From Cecembia rubra (lineage in GTDB: Bacteria; Bacteroidota; Bacteroidia; Cytophagales; Cyclobacteriaceae), in NCBI RefSeq assembly GCF_003014575.1, contig NZ_PYGF01000005.1, forward strand, positions 248,001-312,000: a stretch of DNA of 64,000 nt. Reading direction: 5' to 3'. The position numbers and the translations under genes were made by a program. This document shows, piece after piece, positions 35,942-44,615 of this stretch. The stretch's first letter is position 1, and each line of letters begins with the position of its first letter. The notes under the pieces are model-generated. The model had not been told where the DNA came from, ran no database searches, and saw only the letters and a program-made list of their open reading frames with translations.

Positions 35942-36970
35942 TTAAGATTTAAATTGCCAAAAGCTTAGCAAGTCCCCTTGCACATCATATTGCTTTACAA
36001 CTTTACCTGGTAACACCGGGCTTGGAATTCCCTTTCCAAAGGCAACATTTCCAGTAAAAACACGGGCCTCATCCCAAAGTTCCTTTTCTATAAACTTCTT
36101 GAGCAACTGAGCCCCACCCTCCACAATTACACTCTGTATTTTTCTACTATAAAGATTTTGAATGATGTCCTCCAGATCAAAACCTTCTTTTAAACGGATT
36201 TTCTCAAGCTGGTACGAGGATTCCTCAATGGTTTGGTTATAACAGAGGGTGGGTTGTGTACCGTCAAACAGATAGAGCCCAGGATTCAGTTTAAGATTCC
36301 TGTCAATTACTACCCGTATTGGGTCTTTCCCGCTCCAATCCCTCACATTCAATCGGGGATTGTCATATTGGGCTGTTAATGTTCCTACCATGATGGCATC
36401 TTCTTCAGACCTCCACTTATGTACCAACTGCCTACTGTAGGAATTGCTGATCCATTTAGAGTCATAATTTTCCCTGGCAATAAAGCCATCTGAGCTTTGT
36501 GCCCATTTCAGGATGATATAGGGACGCTTTTTTTCTATGAAAGTAAAAAACCGGATATTTTGAGTTCTTACTTTTTCTTCAAGAACACCGGTGAGTACTT
36601 CAATTCCAGCTTTTTGCAGTATTTGTATGCCTTTTCCACCTACCAATGGATTGGAATCCACCGTTCCTATGACAACTTTACTTATGCCGACTTTTGCCAA
36701 TAAATCAGCACAAGGAGGAGTTTTGCCCCAATGCGCACAGGGTTCCAAACTTACATAGGCAGTAGAAGATTTAATCAGTTCGGGGTCCTTGACTGTGCTG
36801 ATAGCATTGGGTTCGGCATGAGGTCCTCCAAAATATTCATGAAAACCCTCGCCAATTATATTTCCATCATATACTATGACACAACCCACCATAGGGTTGG
36901 GACTTACTCTTCCCCTTCCTAATTCGGCCAGTTCTATTGCCCTGAGCATGAATTTTTCGTGGATATCCAT
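35942..36970 (-). CDS. ribD: Bifunctional riboflavin biosynthesis deaminase/reductase
   Basis: The 342-aa protein has an N-terminal CDA-like deaminase with HAEPNAI and LEPCAHWGKTPPCADLL (zinc ligands His and two Cys, catalytic Glu). The C-terminal reductase domain starts at about 150 (YIILKWAQSSDGFIARENYDSKWIS, VGTLTAQYDNPRLNVR, VIVEGGAQLLKKFI). It catalyses two successive steps of riboflavin synthesis. It sits between a DUF4382 lipoprotein gene (1-bp gap) and msrC (13-bp gap), so the genes form an operon. Confidence 0.96.
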   Translation of the reverse strand: MDIHEKFMLRAIELAELGRGRVSPNPMVGCVIVYDGNIIGEGFHEYFGGPHAEPNAISTVKDPELIKSSTAYVSLEPCAHWGKTPPCADLLAKVGISKVVIGTVDSNPLVGGKGIQILQKAGIEVLTGVLEEKVRTQNIRFFTFIEKKRPYIILKWAQSSDGFIARENYDSKWISNSYSRQLVHKWRSEEDAIMVGTLTAQYDNPRLNVRDWSGKDPIRVVIDRNLKLNPGLYLFDGTQPTLCYNQTIEESSYQLEKIRLKEGFDLEDIIQNLYSRKIQSVIVEGGAQLLKKFIEKELWDEARVFTGNVAFGKGIPSPVLPGKVVKQYDVQGDLLSFWQFKS

Positions 36971-36971
36971 C

Positions 36972-37784
36972 TTAGTCCCTTAATCTCAAATTTATAGTCC
37001 CCAATTGCTTGTTTTGGATTGCATTTACTCTGACACTGTCCAAAGTATCAGGAAGATATGCTTGATTAAACGGAATGATATAGGTTTTGTAAAGTTTGCC
37101 AGCTTCTAAGCCTCTTAATGAGAAATTTCCCGATGGGGCTTGGCTTGAAGTTGTACTCAGGATGAGGTCATTTTCATCTGCGGTTATGATGGCTACGCGT
37201 TGATTGGCTGGGGAAATACTTCCGCTTGCTCTTCCTGTATTGAGGGATAGAAATGACCTGATCTCAGGTGTTAAAGATATTCTCGGTTCCAGGCCATTGC
37301 TTATCTGGAATGACCTGAATGCATCAAAGTCTAGGAAAATATCATGTGATATCCCTCCTCTAATTGTATAATTGACCAATAACTTTGGCTTCATAGCCTC
37401 TTCTGAATTCAGAATAAGGGGAAAATTTTGTCCTCCAAATACAACAAAATTATCCTCCCCCAAGAGCAGTTTGATTTCTATAATATTTCCTTCAGAAAAC
37501 TCTGCCCTTCCTATCAAAAACTGGGAACTTGCGGTGAGTCCAGCAATATTAACTTTTTTTTCTGTTTGGGTATTGGGTAAGAAAACGGGATCGGTATTGT
37601 CTGTACCCCTTCCCCCTGTTGTCTTTACCTCGGCACCAATGATCTCTAACCATATTTCTTCAAATTCACCTGGTGATCCAATTATAAATACATTGACCAA
37701 TCCATTTGACCTGTCCAAATCTTCATTTGAACAGGAGAATAAACTAAATAAAAATACGAATAAAATGAAACTGGTTTTTTTCAC
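36972..37784 (-). CDS. DUF4382 lipoprotein
   Basis: The protein is 270 aa from GTG 37784 (VKKTSFILFVFLFSLFSC). A TTG two codons upstream at 37790 is an alternative start. The lipoprotein signal is clear. GLVNVFIIGSPGEFEEIWLEIIGAEV, then INIAGLTASSQ-like and EIKLLLGEDNFVVF match DUF4382 proteins, a beta-sandwich family secreted by Bacteroidota. The C-terminal 80 residues resemble a carboxypeptidase-regulatory-like domain (GNFSLRGLEAGKLYKTYIIP). It is paralogous to 37979-38827 and adjacent to ribD by one base. Confidence 0.85.
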   Translation of the reverse strand: MKKTSFILFVFLFSLFSCSNEDLDRSNGLVNVFIIGSPGEFEEIWLEIIGAEVKTTGGRGTDNTDPVFLPNTQTEKKVNIAGLTASSQFLIGRAEFSEGNIIEIKLLLGEDNFVVFGGQNFPLILNSEEAMKPKLLVNYTIRGGISHDIFLDFDAFRSFQISNGLEPRISLTPEIRSFLSLNTGRASGSISPANQRVAIITADENDLILSTTSSQAPSGNFSLRGLEAGKLYKTYIIPFNQAYLPDTLDSVRVNAIQNKQLGTINLRLRD

Positions 37785-37909
37785 ACCCAAATGTAATTGT
37801 ATTGGCAGTATTAATCAACGTAAAGTTAAGAACGCACTTTTTGATTGCTTGTTTTATTTTCAAACTAATTCAAAAAAATCCGGTGACATGAGATTATGAT
37901 CATAAAAAA

Positions 37910-37943
37910 TGTCCTGGAAACAAATTTTGAAGCTCCCAGGACA
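37910..37943 (-). terminator. Hairpin terminator after the DUF4382 gene
   Basis: The stem TGTCCTGG/CCAGGACA is followed on the minus strand by a run of T (ATTTTTTATG). It would end the transcript of the DUF4382 gene at 37979-38827 and separate it from the next DUF4382-ribD operon. Confidence 0.7.
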
Positions 37944-37978
37944 AATACGCTGTTTATGGATGTTTTATTTTTTTTTGT

Positions 37979-38827
37979 TTAATCTCCACCATTACCATCA
38001 TCCCCATTCTCTTCAGGTGCTTCACTTAGGATAATCGGTTCAAGTCGAGTAACTGGTCCTACAGGTACTGAAATATTTTGGATAAGGGAATCCAGATAAC
38101 CTTCCTGCGGCAAGAACCAGAAATTATATGTACCTCCTCTTATTCCTCTAAATAAAAAGAAGCCATTGTCATCAGTAAATGTACCTATGGTATCCTGACC
38201 CAATATTGCGGAAACTCTAACTGGTCCTGCTTCCAGTGGTAATACTGTTCCTTCCAATGTGGCCAATTCCTCAGCAACAACTCTTAATACAGGCTTAAGG
38301 ATATATTGGCCGGAGTTTCCAGCTTTTACAATTGATCGGGAAGCATCAAAATCAATGACCAAGTCATAGGCAACTCCAGCTTCCAAAGGCTTGTCCACTT
38401 TCAATTTCAATCCGCTTTGTTGGGCACTTGGAGTTTTTAGGTCTAACCTTTGGCCATTTTGCATGATGTAATTGTCATCACCCAGTACCATTCTGATCTG
38501 GGAAATTTCACCTGCCGGGACTTCGATTTCACCAAGGTGTTCAGAATTTCCCCCTGTCAAAGAAAGAAGGTTGATTTTGTTGTCATTAGCTTCATAAGGA
38601 AGATTGATCCAGGCACTTTCATTGGATTCATTATCCCCTTTCATCAAAAATTTTACTTCAAGTATTTCCACCCAAACTTCATCATAAGCGGCAGGTGCAT
38701 CAATAAGGTAAACATTGACACGTGCATGTCCATCCCTAATTCTGTCTTCATTTCGCTCCATGTCACAGGCACTAAGGAAAAAGAAAGTAACTAGGGCCAA
38801 GCATAATGATCTTACAAAATATTTCAT
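37979..38827 (-). CDS. DUF4382 lipoprotein with carboxypeptidase-regulatory-like domain
   Basis: The 282-aa protein starts MKYFVRSLCLALVTFFFLSAC, a lipoprotein signal. GHARVNVYLIDAPAAYDEVWVEI and QIRMVLGDDNYIMQNGQRLDL are typical of DUF4382. Residues about 195-265 (LEGTVLPLE, GTFTDDNGFFLFRGIRGGTYNFWF) form a CarboxypepD_reg-like beta-sandwich. The end is rich in Glu, Asp, Gly and Asn. It is a paralogue of the next gene, and the two may bind a common extracellular ligand. The function is unknown. Confidence 0.88.
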   Translation of the reverse strand: MKYFVRSLCLALVTFFFLSACDMERNEDRIRDGHARVNVYLIDAPAAYDEVWVEILEVKFLMKGDNESNESAWINLPYEANDNKINLLSLTGGNSEHLGEIEVPAGEISQIRMVLGDDNYIMQNGQRLDLKTPSAQQSGLKLKVDKPLEAGVAYDLVIDFDASRSIVKAGNSGQYILKPVLRVVAEELATLEGTVLPLEAGPVRVSAILGQDTIGTFTDDNGFFLFRGIRGGTYNFWFLPQEGYLDSLIQNISVPVGPVTRLEPIILSEAPEENGDDGNGGD

Positions 38828-38939
38828 AGCTATTTAAGTTGGTTTTTTTATTAGCATGCAAGCACTATGCCAAAAAAAAACGAACTTCTTTTTGTACCAA
38901 TAATTGGAAAATTTCATATCAGCTTTAGTATTTTTGACC

Positions 38940-40292
38940 ATGATGCAATGGGAAAAATTATTGAGTTCAGGAAGATTTGATCCGTTGAGCTCAAAGAAGG
39001 AAGAGTCTGCGACTATTAGAACAGAATTTGAACGTGATTATGATAGGATCATTTTCTCAGGTCCTTTCAGAAACCTTCAGGATAAAACCCAGGTATTTCC
39101 TTTGCCTGAACATCATTTTGTCCATACCCGATTGACCCATAGTCTGGAGGTATCCAGTGTGGGTAGGTCACTTGGGAAATCGGTTGGAGAATACCTTTTA
39201 GAAAAATACCCTGTCCTTTCTGAGAAGGGGATCCATGCGACTGACATCGGGGCTATTGTTGCAGCTGCAGCGCTGACCCATGATATTGGAAATCCACCTT
39301 TTGGGCACGCAGGTGAAGAGGCCATATCTGATTTTTTCAGGCATCATCCGTATGGCTACGTCTGGCAATCACATATAAGTACTCAAGAATGGGCGGACCT
39401 TTGTAATTTCGAAGGTAATGCCCAAGGTTTTAGGATGCTTGTATCCAAAAAAAATGGGCTACAGCTATCTTATGCTACCCTAGCAGCATTTACAAAATAT
39501 CCCCGCCCCTCCCTCATTTTTGAAAGGGATAAAGAAAGAAGAAGCCAAAAAAAATTCGGTTTCTTTTCAGATCAAAAGGAGGAATTCAACCATTTGGCAG
39601 AAGCACTTGGTATTGGTAAAGCCAATACTGATTGTTGGTTAAGACATCCTTTGGCATTTTTGGTTGAAGCAGCAGATGATATCTGTTACAGCATTATTGA
39701 CCTAGAGGACGGTTGTACTCTTGGTCTGGTATCAATAGACCAGACAATATCTTTATTGGGAAAAATCCTTGCTGAAAAATTCCAACCTGAAAAACTTGAG
39801 AAATACAGTTTTGAACCCCAAAAGCTTGCCGTATTGAGGGCGATGGCAATCGGTAAATTGGTGGAAGAATCTGTTCAGGCTTTCATTGAAAAGGAGGAAG
39901 AGATCCTCAATGGACAATTTGATCAGTCCTTGACTGACATCATTCCATCTGCCCAGGCTTTGGCTGAAATCTCCAATCTTTCGGTTGTGAAAATTTATCG
40001 CTCCAAGCCGGTACTTGAAAAAGAGGCAGCAGGATTTCAGGTTTTGGAGGGCTTGCTGGAAGTGTTCTCTCAGGCACTTAATCATAAGTATTACCAGACT
40101 GATTTATTTTCCGGAAAAGATAAAAGCATACTCAGGCTTTTACCGGATGATTTTCCCCTAGAAGGTTGGGGTGAACAGGCCAATCCCTATCCTTTGTTAA
40201 GGGCCCTGATAGATTACATTTCAGGAATGACTGATAAGTTTGCCTTATCTCTTTACCGTAAAGTCAAAGGAATTTCGTTGCCAGGTACCTAA
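38940..40292 (+). CDS. dgt: Deoxyguanosinetriphosphate triphosphohydrolase
   Basis: The protein is 450 aa from ATG 38940 (MMQWEKLLSSGRFDPLSSKK); the open frame begins earlier at 38904 with a hydrophobic lead that is not native. The HD-domain metal ligands are seen in HTRLTHSLEVSSVGRSLG and AALTHDIGNPPFGHAGE, followed by NFEGNAQGFRML and DDICYSIIDLEDG. These are diagnostic of bacterial dGTPases, which split dGTP to deoxyguanosine and triphosphate. It controls nucleotide pools or restricts phage. It is convergent with the Gfo/Idh gene, 7 bp away. Confidence 0.94.
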   Translation: MMQWEKLLSSGRFDPLSSKKEESATIRTEFERDYDRIIFSGPFRNLQDKTQVFPLPEHHFVHTRLTHSLEVSSVGRSLGKSVGEYLLEKYPVLSEKGIHATDIGAIVAAAALTHDIGNPPFGHAGEEAISDFFRHHPYGYVWQSHISTQEWADLCNFEGNAQGFRMLVSKKNGLQLSYATLAAFTKYPRPSLIFERDKERRSQKKFGFFSDQKEEFNHLAEALGIGKANTDCWLRHPLAFLVEAADDICYSIIDLEDGCTLGLVSIDQTISLLGKILAEKFQPEKLEKYSFEPQKLAVLRAMAIGKLVEESVQAFIEKEEEILNGQFDQSLTDIIPSAQALAEISNLSVVKIYRSKPVLEKEAAGFQVLEGLLEVFSQALNHKYYQTDLFSGKDKSILRLLPDDFPLEGWGEQANPYPLLRALIDYISGMTDKFALSLYRKVKGISLPGT

Positions 40293-40299
40293 AGAAAGA

Positions 40300-41328
40300 T
40301 TAAAGGTCAATTCTTTTGCCTTCCTGATTGCTTAGGAATGCAGCTTCAATGATTTCCAAAACGGAGATAGCCTCTTTCATTTTCACTTTCAGTTCAGCTT
40401 TACCCTGAATGGCATCAGCTATATTTTGATAAAAATAGCGGTAATCTCCCCTTTCGGTGGGATAAGAGATGACGGCATTTTCCAGGTGTAATTTTCCCCA
40501 GCTTTCGGAATTTTCTATTCCCCAGTTGGGGCCCTCGGGTAGTTCTCCAGCTTTAAAAGCTTTTTCCTGGACATCCAGTCCGTATTTAATGTAGCTTCCT
40601 TTTTCTCCCAAAACCAAAAATTTTGGCAAGGGTGCATTGACCATTACACTCGCGGTCAGCCTTGCCTTCATCCCGGGATACATAAGGGTAATATCAAAAA
40701 AATCATCCGCCACAGCGCCTTTGCGCTGTTTCAGGATTTCCGCATAGACCCATTTGGGTTTCCCGAACAACATCACTGCCTGATCGATCAGGTGAGTGCC
40801 CAGGTCATAGGTAATTCCATTTCCTGGAACATCTTTTTCCCTCCAATTATCCACTACCTGAGGCCTGAACCTATCAAAATGGGATTCAAAATGTACAATC
40901 CTGCCCAAACTTCCCTCATGGAGCAATTTCCTAATTGTCTGAAAGTCACCGTCCCAGCGCCGGTTTTGAAAAACAGAGAGTATCAAACCATGTAATTGGG
41001 CATATTGTTGCAATAAGGTGGCTTCTAAAGATTTTATTGTTACAGGCTTGTCCACGACCACATGTTTTCCTGCTTCCAGGGCCATTTTCGCATAATGAAA
41101 ATGAAATTCATTTGGGGTGACAATGATTATCAGATCAGCTGCATCGGCTTTCAATAAATCCTTTAAACTTTTAAATACTTGGACCTGAGGGTATTTTTCT
41201 TTAGAACGTTCACCATTTCTTTCCACTATTGCTACCAATTCAAGGTCCTTACATACCGAAATTAATGGTGCATGGATTTTTTCTCCCACTGACCCATAGC
41301 CAACCAATGCAGTTCTGATTTTTTTCAT
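40300..41328 (-). CDS. Gfo/Idh/MocA family oxidoreductase
   Basis: This 342-aa protein has an NAD(P)-binding Rossmann fold at the N-terminus (RTALVGYGSVGEKIHAPLI) and the family motif VVDKPVTI (EKP-type, here DKP) near residue 93. The GFO_IDH_MocA_C domain follows, with VDNWREKDVPGNGITYDLGTHLIDQAVMLFG. It is probably a sugar or inositol derivative dehydrogenase; the substrate cannot be told. It lies 43 bp after the FKBP gene. Confidence 0.92.
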   Translation of the reverse strand: MKKIRTALVGYGSVGEKIHAPLISVCKDLELVAIVERNGERSKEKYPQVQVFKSLKDLLKADAADLIIIVTPNEFHFHYAKMALEAGKHVVVDKPVTIKSLEATLLQQYAQLHGLILSVFQNRRWDGDFQTIRKLLHEGSLGRIVHFESHFDRFRPQVVDNWREKDVPGNGITYDLGTHLIDQAVMLFGKPKWVYAEILKQRKGAVADDFFDITLMYPGMKARLTASVMVNAPLPKFLVLGEKGSYIKYGLDVQEKAFKAGELPEGPNWGIENSESWGKLHLENAVISYPTERGDYRYFYQNIADAIQGKAELKVKMKEAISVLEIIEAAFLSNQEGKRIDL

Positions 41329-41371
41329 CTTTCCATTTTTAATTCATAATTCTCCATTTTTCAATAATCTA

Positions 41372-41884
41372 TCAATGATGATGCCCTCCTGGCCCATGCA
41401 CATGACCATGGTCAATTTCCTCAGGGTCTGCCTCACGGACAGAGACTATTTCACCTTTGAAATAAAGGTCTAATCCTGCCAAGGGCGAATTGAAATCCAT
41501 ATGCACACCTTTGTAATCAATTTTGATGATTTCACCTCTGAGTTGGTTGCCCTTATCATCCTGCATAGGTATAACTTTGCCAACTCTCAAGAGTTCATTT
41601 TGCTTCTTTCCGTTTTCCTTGAAATTGGCTTTTGGAATGATGACTTTTTTGCTTTCATCATAATCCCCGTAACCATTTTCATAATCTATAAAAACTTCAA
41701 AGGAATCCCCTACACCTTTTCCGTCAATGGCTTCTTCGAGCTTTGGCAGAATATTTCCTGCACCGAAAAGAAAGTAAAAGGGTTTATCTTTGGAGACGCT
41801 TTCAAAGAATGATTTACCATTTTCACCATCATCTACATGCAATTCATAGGCAATGCCAACAACTTTATTTTTTTCTACTTTCAT
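41372..41884 (-). CDS. SlyD-like FKBP-type peptidyl-prolyl isomerase
   Basis: This 170-aa protein has an FKBP core with a SlyD-type insert-in-flap domain: VGIAYELHVDDGENGKSF, PFYFLFGAGNILPKLEEAID, VGDSFEVFIDYENGYGDYDE, VHMDFNSPLAGLDLYFKGEI. The C-terminal HGHVHGPGGHHH is histidine-rich and could bind nickel or zinc, as in E. coli SlyD. The expected role is a cytoplasmic proline isomerase and chaperone. It is on the same strand as the TauE/SafE and Gfo/Idh genes. Confidence 0.92.
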   Translation of the reverse strand: MKVEKNKVVGIAYELHVDDGENGKSFFESVSKDKPFYFLFGAGNILPKLEEAIDGKGVGDSFEVFIDYENGYGDYDESKKVIIPKANFKENGKKQNELLRVGKVIPMQDDKGNQLRGEIIKIDYKGVHMDFNSPLAGLDLYFKGEIVSVREADPEEIDHGHVHGPGGHHH

Positions 41885-41926
41885 GGTCTTCTAAATTGAA
41901 TCGGTTATAAAAATAAGACAAGAATT

Positions 41927-42700
41927 TTAAATCCACCCAGCCCCCAGGGCAATAGAGATTAAAATCAACATGATTGCCACTGTGAACTGAAGGAACTTAA
42001 GGGTGACTTTTTTCAATAGTTTGTTGCCGATATAGGCTCCTAAAATGGCTGAAATGGTAGCAATTGAAACAAGTTGGATATTGTCGATAAGTGATGTATT
42101 CAGGAATCGGGTGGCATAAACACTCAAGCGGGTAAAATCTACGAAGGTAGATACCACAACGGCAGTTCCTACAAAAGCTTCTTTGGATAAGCCTGCCTTG
42201 ATCAAAAAAGCAGAACGCAAAGCTCCCTGATTGCCGGATAGCCCTCCAAAGAATCCGCTTAGGGCCCCGCCAATTGGGAGTTTTTCTTTACCGAACTGAA
42301 GTTTTTGGAAATAAGGGATCAGATCCATTGAGGCAAAAATGATAAGGACCATGGAGACTGTAAACTTGACAGGATATACTTCAAACTCTTTTCCAAAAGC
42401 TTCATAAGCAAACAAAGGTTTCCAATCGGTCATTTTCAGCATCAACCAGGATCCCAGAAGCGCAAAAAGCACTGCAGGTACCCCAAATTTTATGAGTACT
42501 TCGGTATCCGATTTTTTGCCCACCAAAAAGAGCTTGAAAATATTATTGAAAAAATGAACCACGCCAGTCAATGCTATTGCAAGATCGACAGGAAAGAAAA
42601 CCATAAAAACAGGTGTTAATATAGTGCCAAGGCCAAACCCTGAAAAGAAAGTCAGGATGGCAACGAAAAAAGCGGTTAGTGAAATGATGAAGATTTCCAT
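41927..42700 (-). CDS. TauE/SafE family membrane permease
   Basis: The protein is 257 aa from ATG 42700 (MEIFIISLTAFFVAILTFFS); an upstream ATG at 42835 would add a charged, non-membrane lead. Eight hydrophobic segments and the repeated GFGLGTILTPVFMVFF and SGFFGGLSGNQGALRSAFLIKAG identify the TauE/SafE (DUF81) family. Members export sulfite, sulfoacetate or similar anions. The substrate is not evident from the neighbours. Confidence 0.9.
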   Translation of the reverse strand: MEIFIISLTAFFVAILTFFSGFGLGTILTPVFMVFFPVDLAIALTGVVHFFNNIFKLFLVGKKSDTEVLIKFGVPAVLFALLGSWLMLKMTDWKPLFAYEAFGKEFEVYPVKFTVSMVLIIFASMDLIPYFQKLQFGKEKLPIGGALSGFFGGLSGNQGALRSAFLIKAGLSKEAFVGTAVVVSTFVDFTRLSVYATRFLNTSLIDNIQLVSIATISAILGAYIGNKLLKKVTLKFLQFTVAIMLILISIALGAGWI

Positions 42701-42999
42701 GTTTTTGATGTTTTTAGCCAAAAGCAGAGGTCTTTCAGGAGCTGGCTTTTTTACCAAAGTTATCATATATGCCCATTTCTCAAAGAAACAGATTCGTTTA
42801 GGGTATTTTTGGGAATAAATGGGCCGTAAAATCATACTTAATCCTCAGGTCCAAAAGGATTTTTTCGCTGGTATAAACTATTTTGTTTTTTGATTCATTT
42901 ATACAAGCGGTTGATCATCCAGTTAAATTTGAAAACACCATTAGCCTTCACTTTTAACATCTTTTATTATCTTAGCTTTTAGCTTTTTCTCAAAACCAT

Positions 43000-43824
43000 A
43001 TGCCTTTCTTTCCCTCAAAATCCCGCTTGGCCCATATTGTCTTCGAACATGATGATAGGGCATCCAAAACCTTCGATGTGGTAATTTTGATTGCGATTCT
43101 CATAAGTGTGGGAATTGTGATACTGGATTCAGTAAGTGATTTGCACTTTAGTTATGGGAGGATTTTTTATATCCTGGAATGGGTTTTTACTTTACTTTTT
43201 ACAGTAGAATATGGTTTGCGGGTATGGTTAAGTAAAAGAAAAGCAGGCTATATTTTCAGCTTTTATGGTCTGGTGGATTTGTTGGCAATTATTCCAACTT
43301 ACTTGAGCATTTTTGTTATGAATACCCAGTTTTTGGTAGTAATCCGTTCATTGAGATTACTAAGGGTAATCCGGGTCTTGAAATTGGGTAGATATTTAAA
43401 AGATGCCGAATTTTTGTCTGAGGCTTTGAGGGCAAGTAGGAATAAGATCCAGATTTTCATAGGCTCTATGATAACCATCGTGCTGATAGCAGGTACGGTC
43501 ATGTATATCGTGGAAGGTCCGGATAGCGGGTATACCAGTATACCCATGGCAATGTATTGGTCAATTGTGACCCTTACTACAGTTGGTTTTGGGGATATTA
43601 CCCCAATTACTCCCTTGGGAAAATTGATGGCTTCGATCATCATGTTGATTGGCTACGGCATAATAGCTGTACCCACCGGTATTGTCACCTCTGAAATGAC
43701 TCTGGCAAAAAGTAAAAAGAAATTGGCTGATGCCCGTGCGTGCCGCAAATGTCATCAGCTTATCTTTGACAATGATGCTCTCTTTTGTAAGTATTGTGGA
43801 GAAGAAATGCCTAAATTGAAATAG
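43000..43824 (+). CDS. Voltage-gated potassium channel with C-terminal zinc ribbon
   Basis: This 274-aa protein is a six-TM channel. S4 carries regularly spaced arginines (VIRSLRLLRVIRVLKLGRYL, about 115-134), the hallmark of voltage sensing. The filter is TVGFG (194-198) with DITPITPLGK after it. The C-terminus has two CxxC pairs (Cys248/251, Cys263/266) in ACRKCHQLIF and FCKYCGEEM, forming a zinc ribbon, unusual for bacterial Kv channels. The stop (43824) abuts the last base of the convergent ktrA (43825) without any gap. Confidence 0.92.
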   Translation: MPFFPSKSRLAHIVFEHDDRASKTFDVVILIAILISVGIVILDSVSDLHFSYGRIFYILEWVFTLLFTVEYGLRVWLSKRKAGYIFSFYGLVDLLAIIPTYLSIFVMNTQFLVVIRSLRLLRVIRVLKLGRYLKDAEFLSEALRASRNKIQIFIGSMITIVLIAGTVMYIVEGPDSGYTSIPMAMYWSIVTLTTVGFGDITPITPLGKLMASIIMLIGYGIIAVPTGIVTSEMTLAKSKKKLADARACRKCHQLIFDNDALFCKYCGEEMPKLK

Positions 43825-44517
43825 TTATTGATCTTCTAGCTTGAGTATTTTTTCAATATCTTTAATATGCCCAAACAACAGTAAGATATCTCCATCTTCG
43901 ATTAAAGTGTCGGCAGTTACCACCCCTGTTACTTTCTTGCTTTTAGCCTTAATTCCAAAAATATTAGGTTTTTCCTCCATTTTGATCAGGGTCAGGACAT
44001 TGATGTTATAATCCTGACGGATTTTTGTATCGGAAATAGTCAAACCCACATAACGTTTGGGCGCCTTCACCTCGATGATATTATAATCGTCCGATACATC
44101 AAGAGAATCAATCACTCCCTTCATTTGAAGGCTTTTGGCCATTCGCTCTGCGGAATCTTCCTCAGGATGAAGGATCTCATCCACTCCAATCGCTTTGATT
44201 ACCGTTTCGTGTACTTTATTGATTGAACGACTTATTAGTCTTTTGATATGCAATTGTTTGAAAATCGCTGTCACCATTATTGAGGCACCGAAATCCTCTC
44301 CGATTGCGATAATTACGGCATCAGCTTCTTTGCAGGGCAAATTCCTCACTGCATGTGCGTCTGTGGCATCCATAACTATGGCATGGGTAATTTTGTCCTT
44401 AACTGCTTCTACTTTGTCTTCACTGGCATCTATACCAATGACTTCATGCCCATAGCTGGTCAGACGTGCTGCCAAATGCCCTCCAAAATTCCCCAAACCT
44501 ACAATGATATATTTCAT
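43825..44517 (-). CDS. ktrA: Potassium uptake regulatory subunit (TrkA/KtrA)
   Basis: The 230-aa protein has an N-terminal RCK_N Rossmann domain (MKYIIVGLGNFGGHLAARLT, DASEDKVE) and a C-terminal RCK_C domain (about 140-225; YVGLTISDTKIRQDYNINVL). Single-RCK length fits KtrA rather than double-RCK TrkA. The octameric ring binds nucleotides and gates KtrB. It is encoded directly after ktrB on the same strand (98-bp gap). Confidence 0.93.
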   Translation of the reverse strand: MKYIIVGLGNFGGHLAARLTSYGHEVIGIDASEDKVEAVKDKITHAIVMDATDAHAVRNLPCKEADAVIIAIGEDFGASIMVTAIFKQLHIKRLISRSINKVHETVIKAIGVDEILHPEEDSAERMAKSLQMKGVIDSLDVSDDYNIIEVKAPKRYVGLTISDTKIRQDYNINVLTLIKMEEKPNIFGIKAKSKKVTGVVTADTLIEDGDILLLFGHIKDIEKILKLEDQ

Positions 44518-44615
44518 ACAGTTAGAATTTTTTCTTAAGTGTTAATTGGATTCTGATCTGGTATTTTATCACCCTATTGTATGCTTTCTCCTTCAAGGTA
44601 ATCCGATTATTTTCA

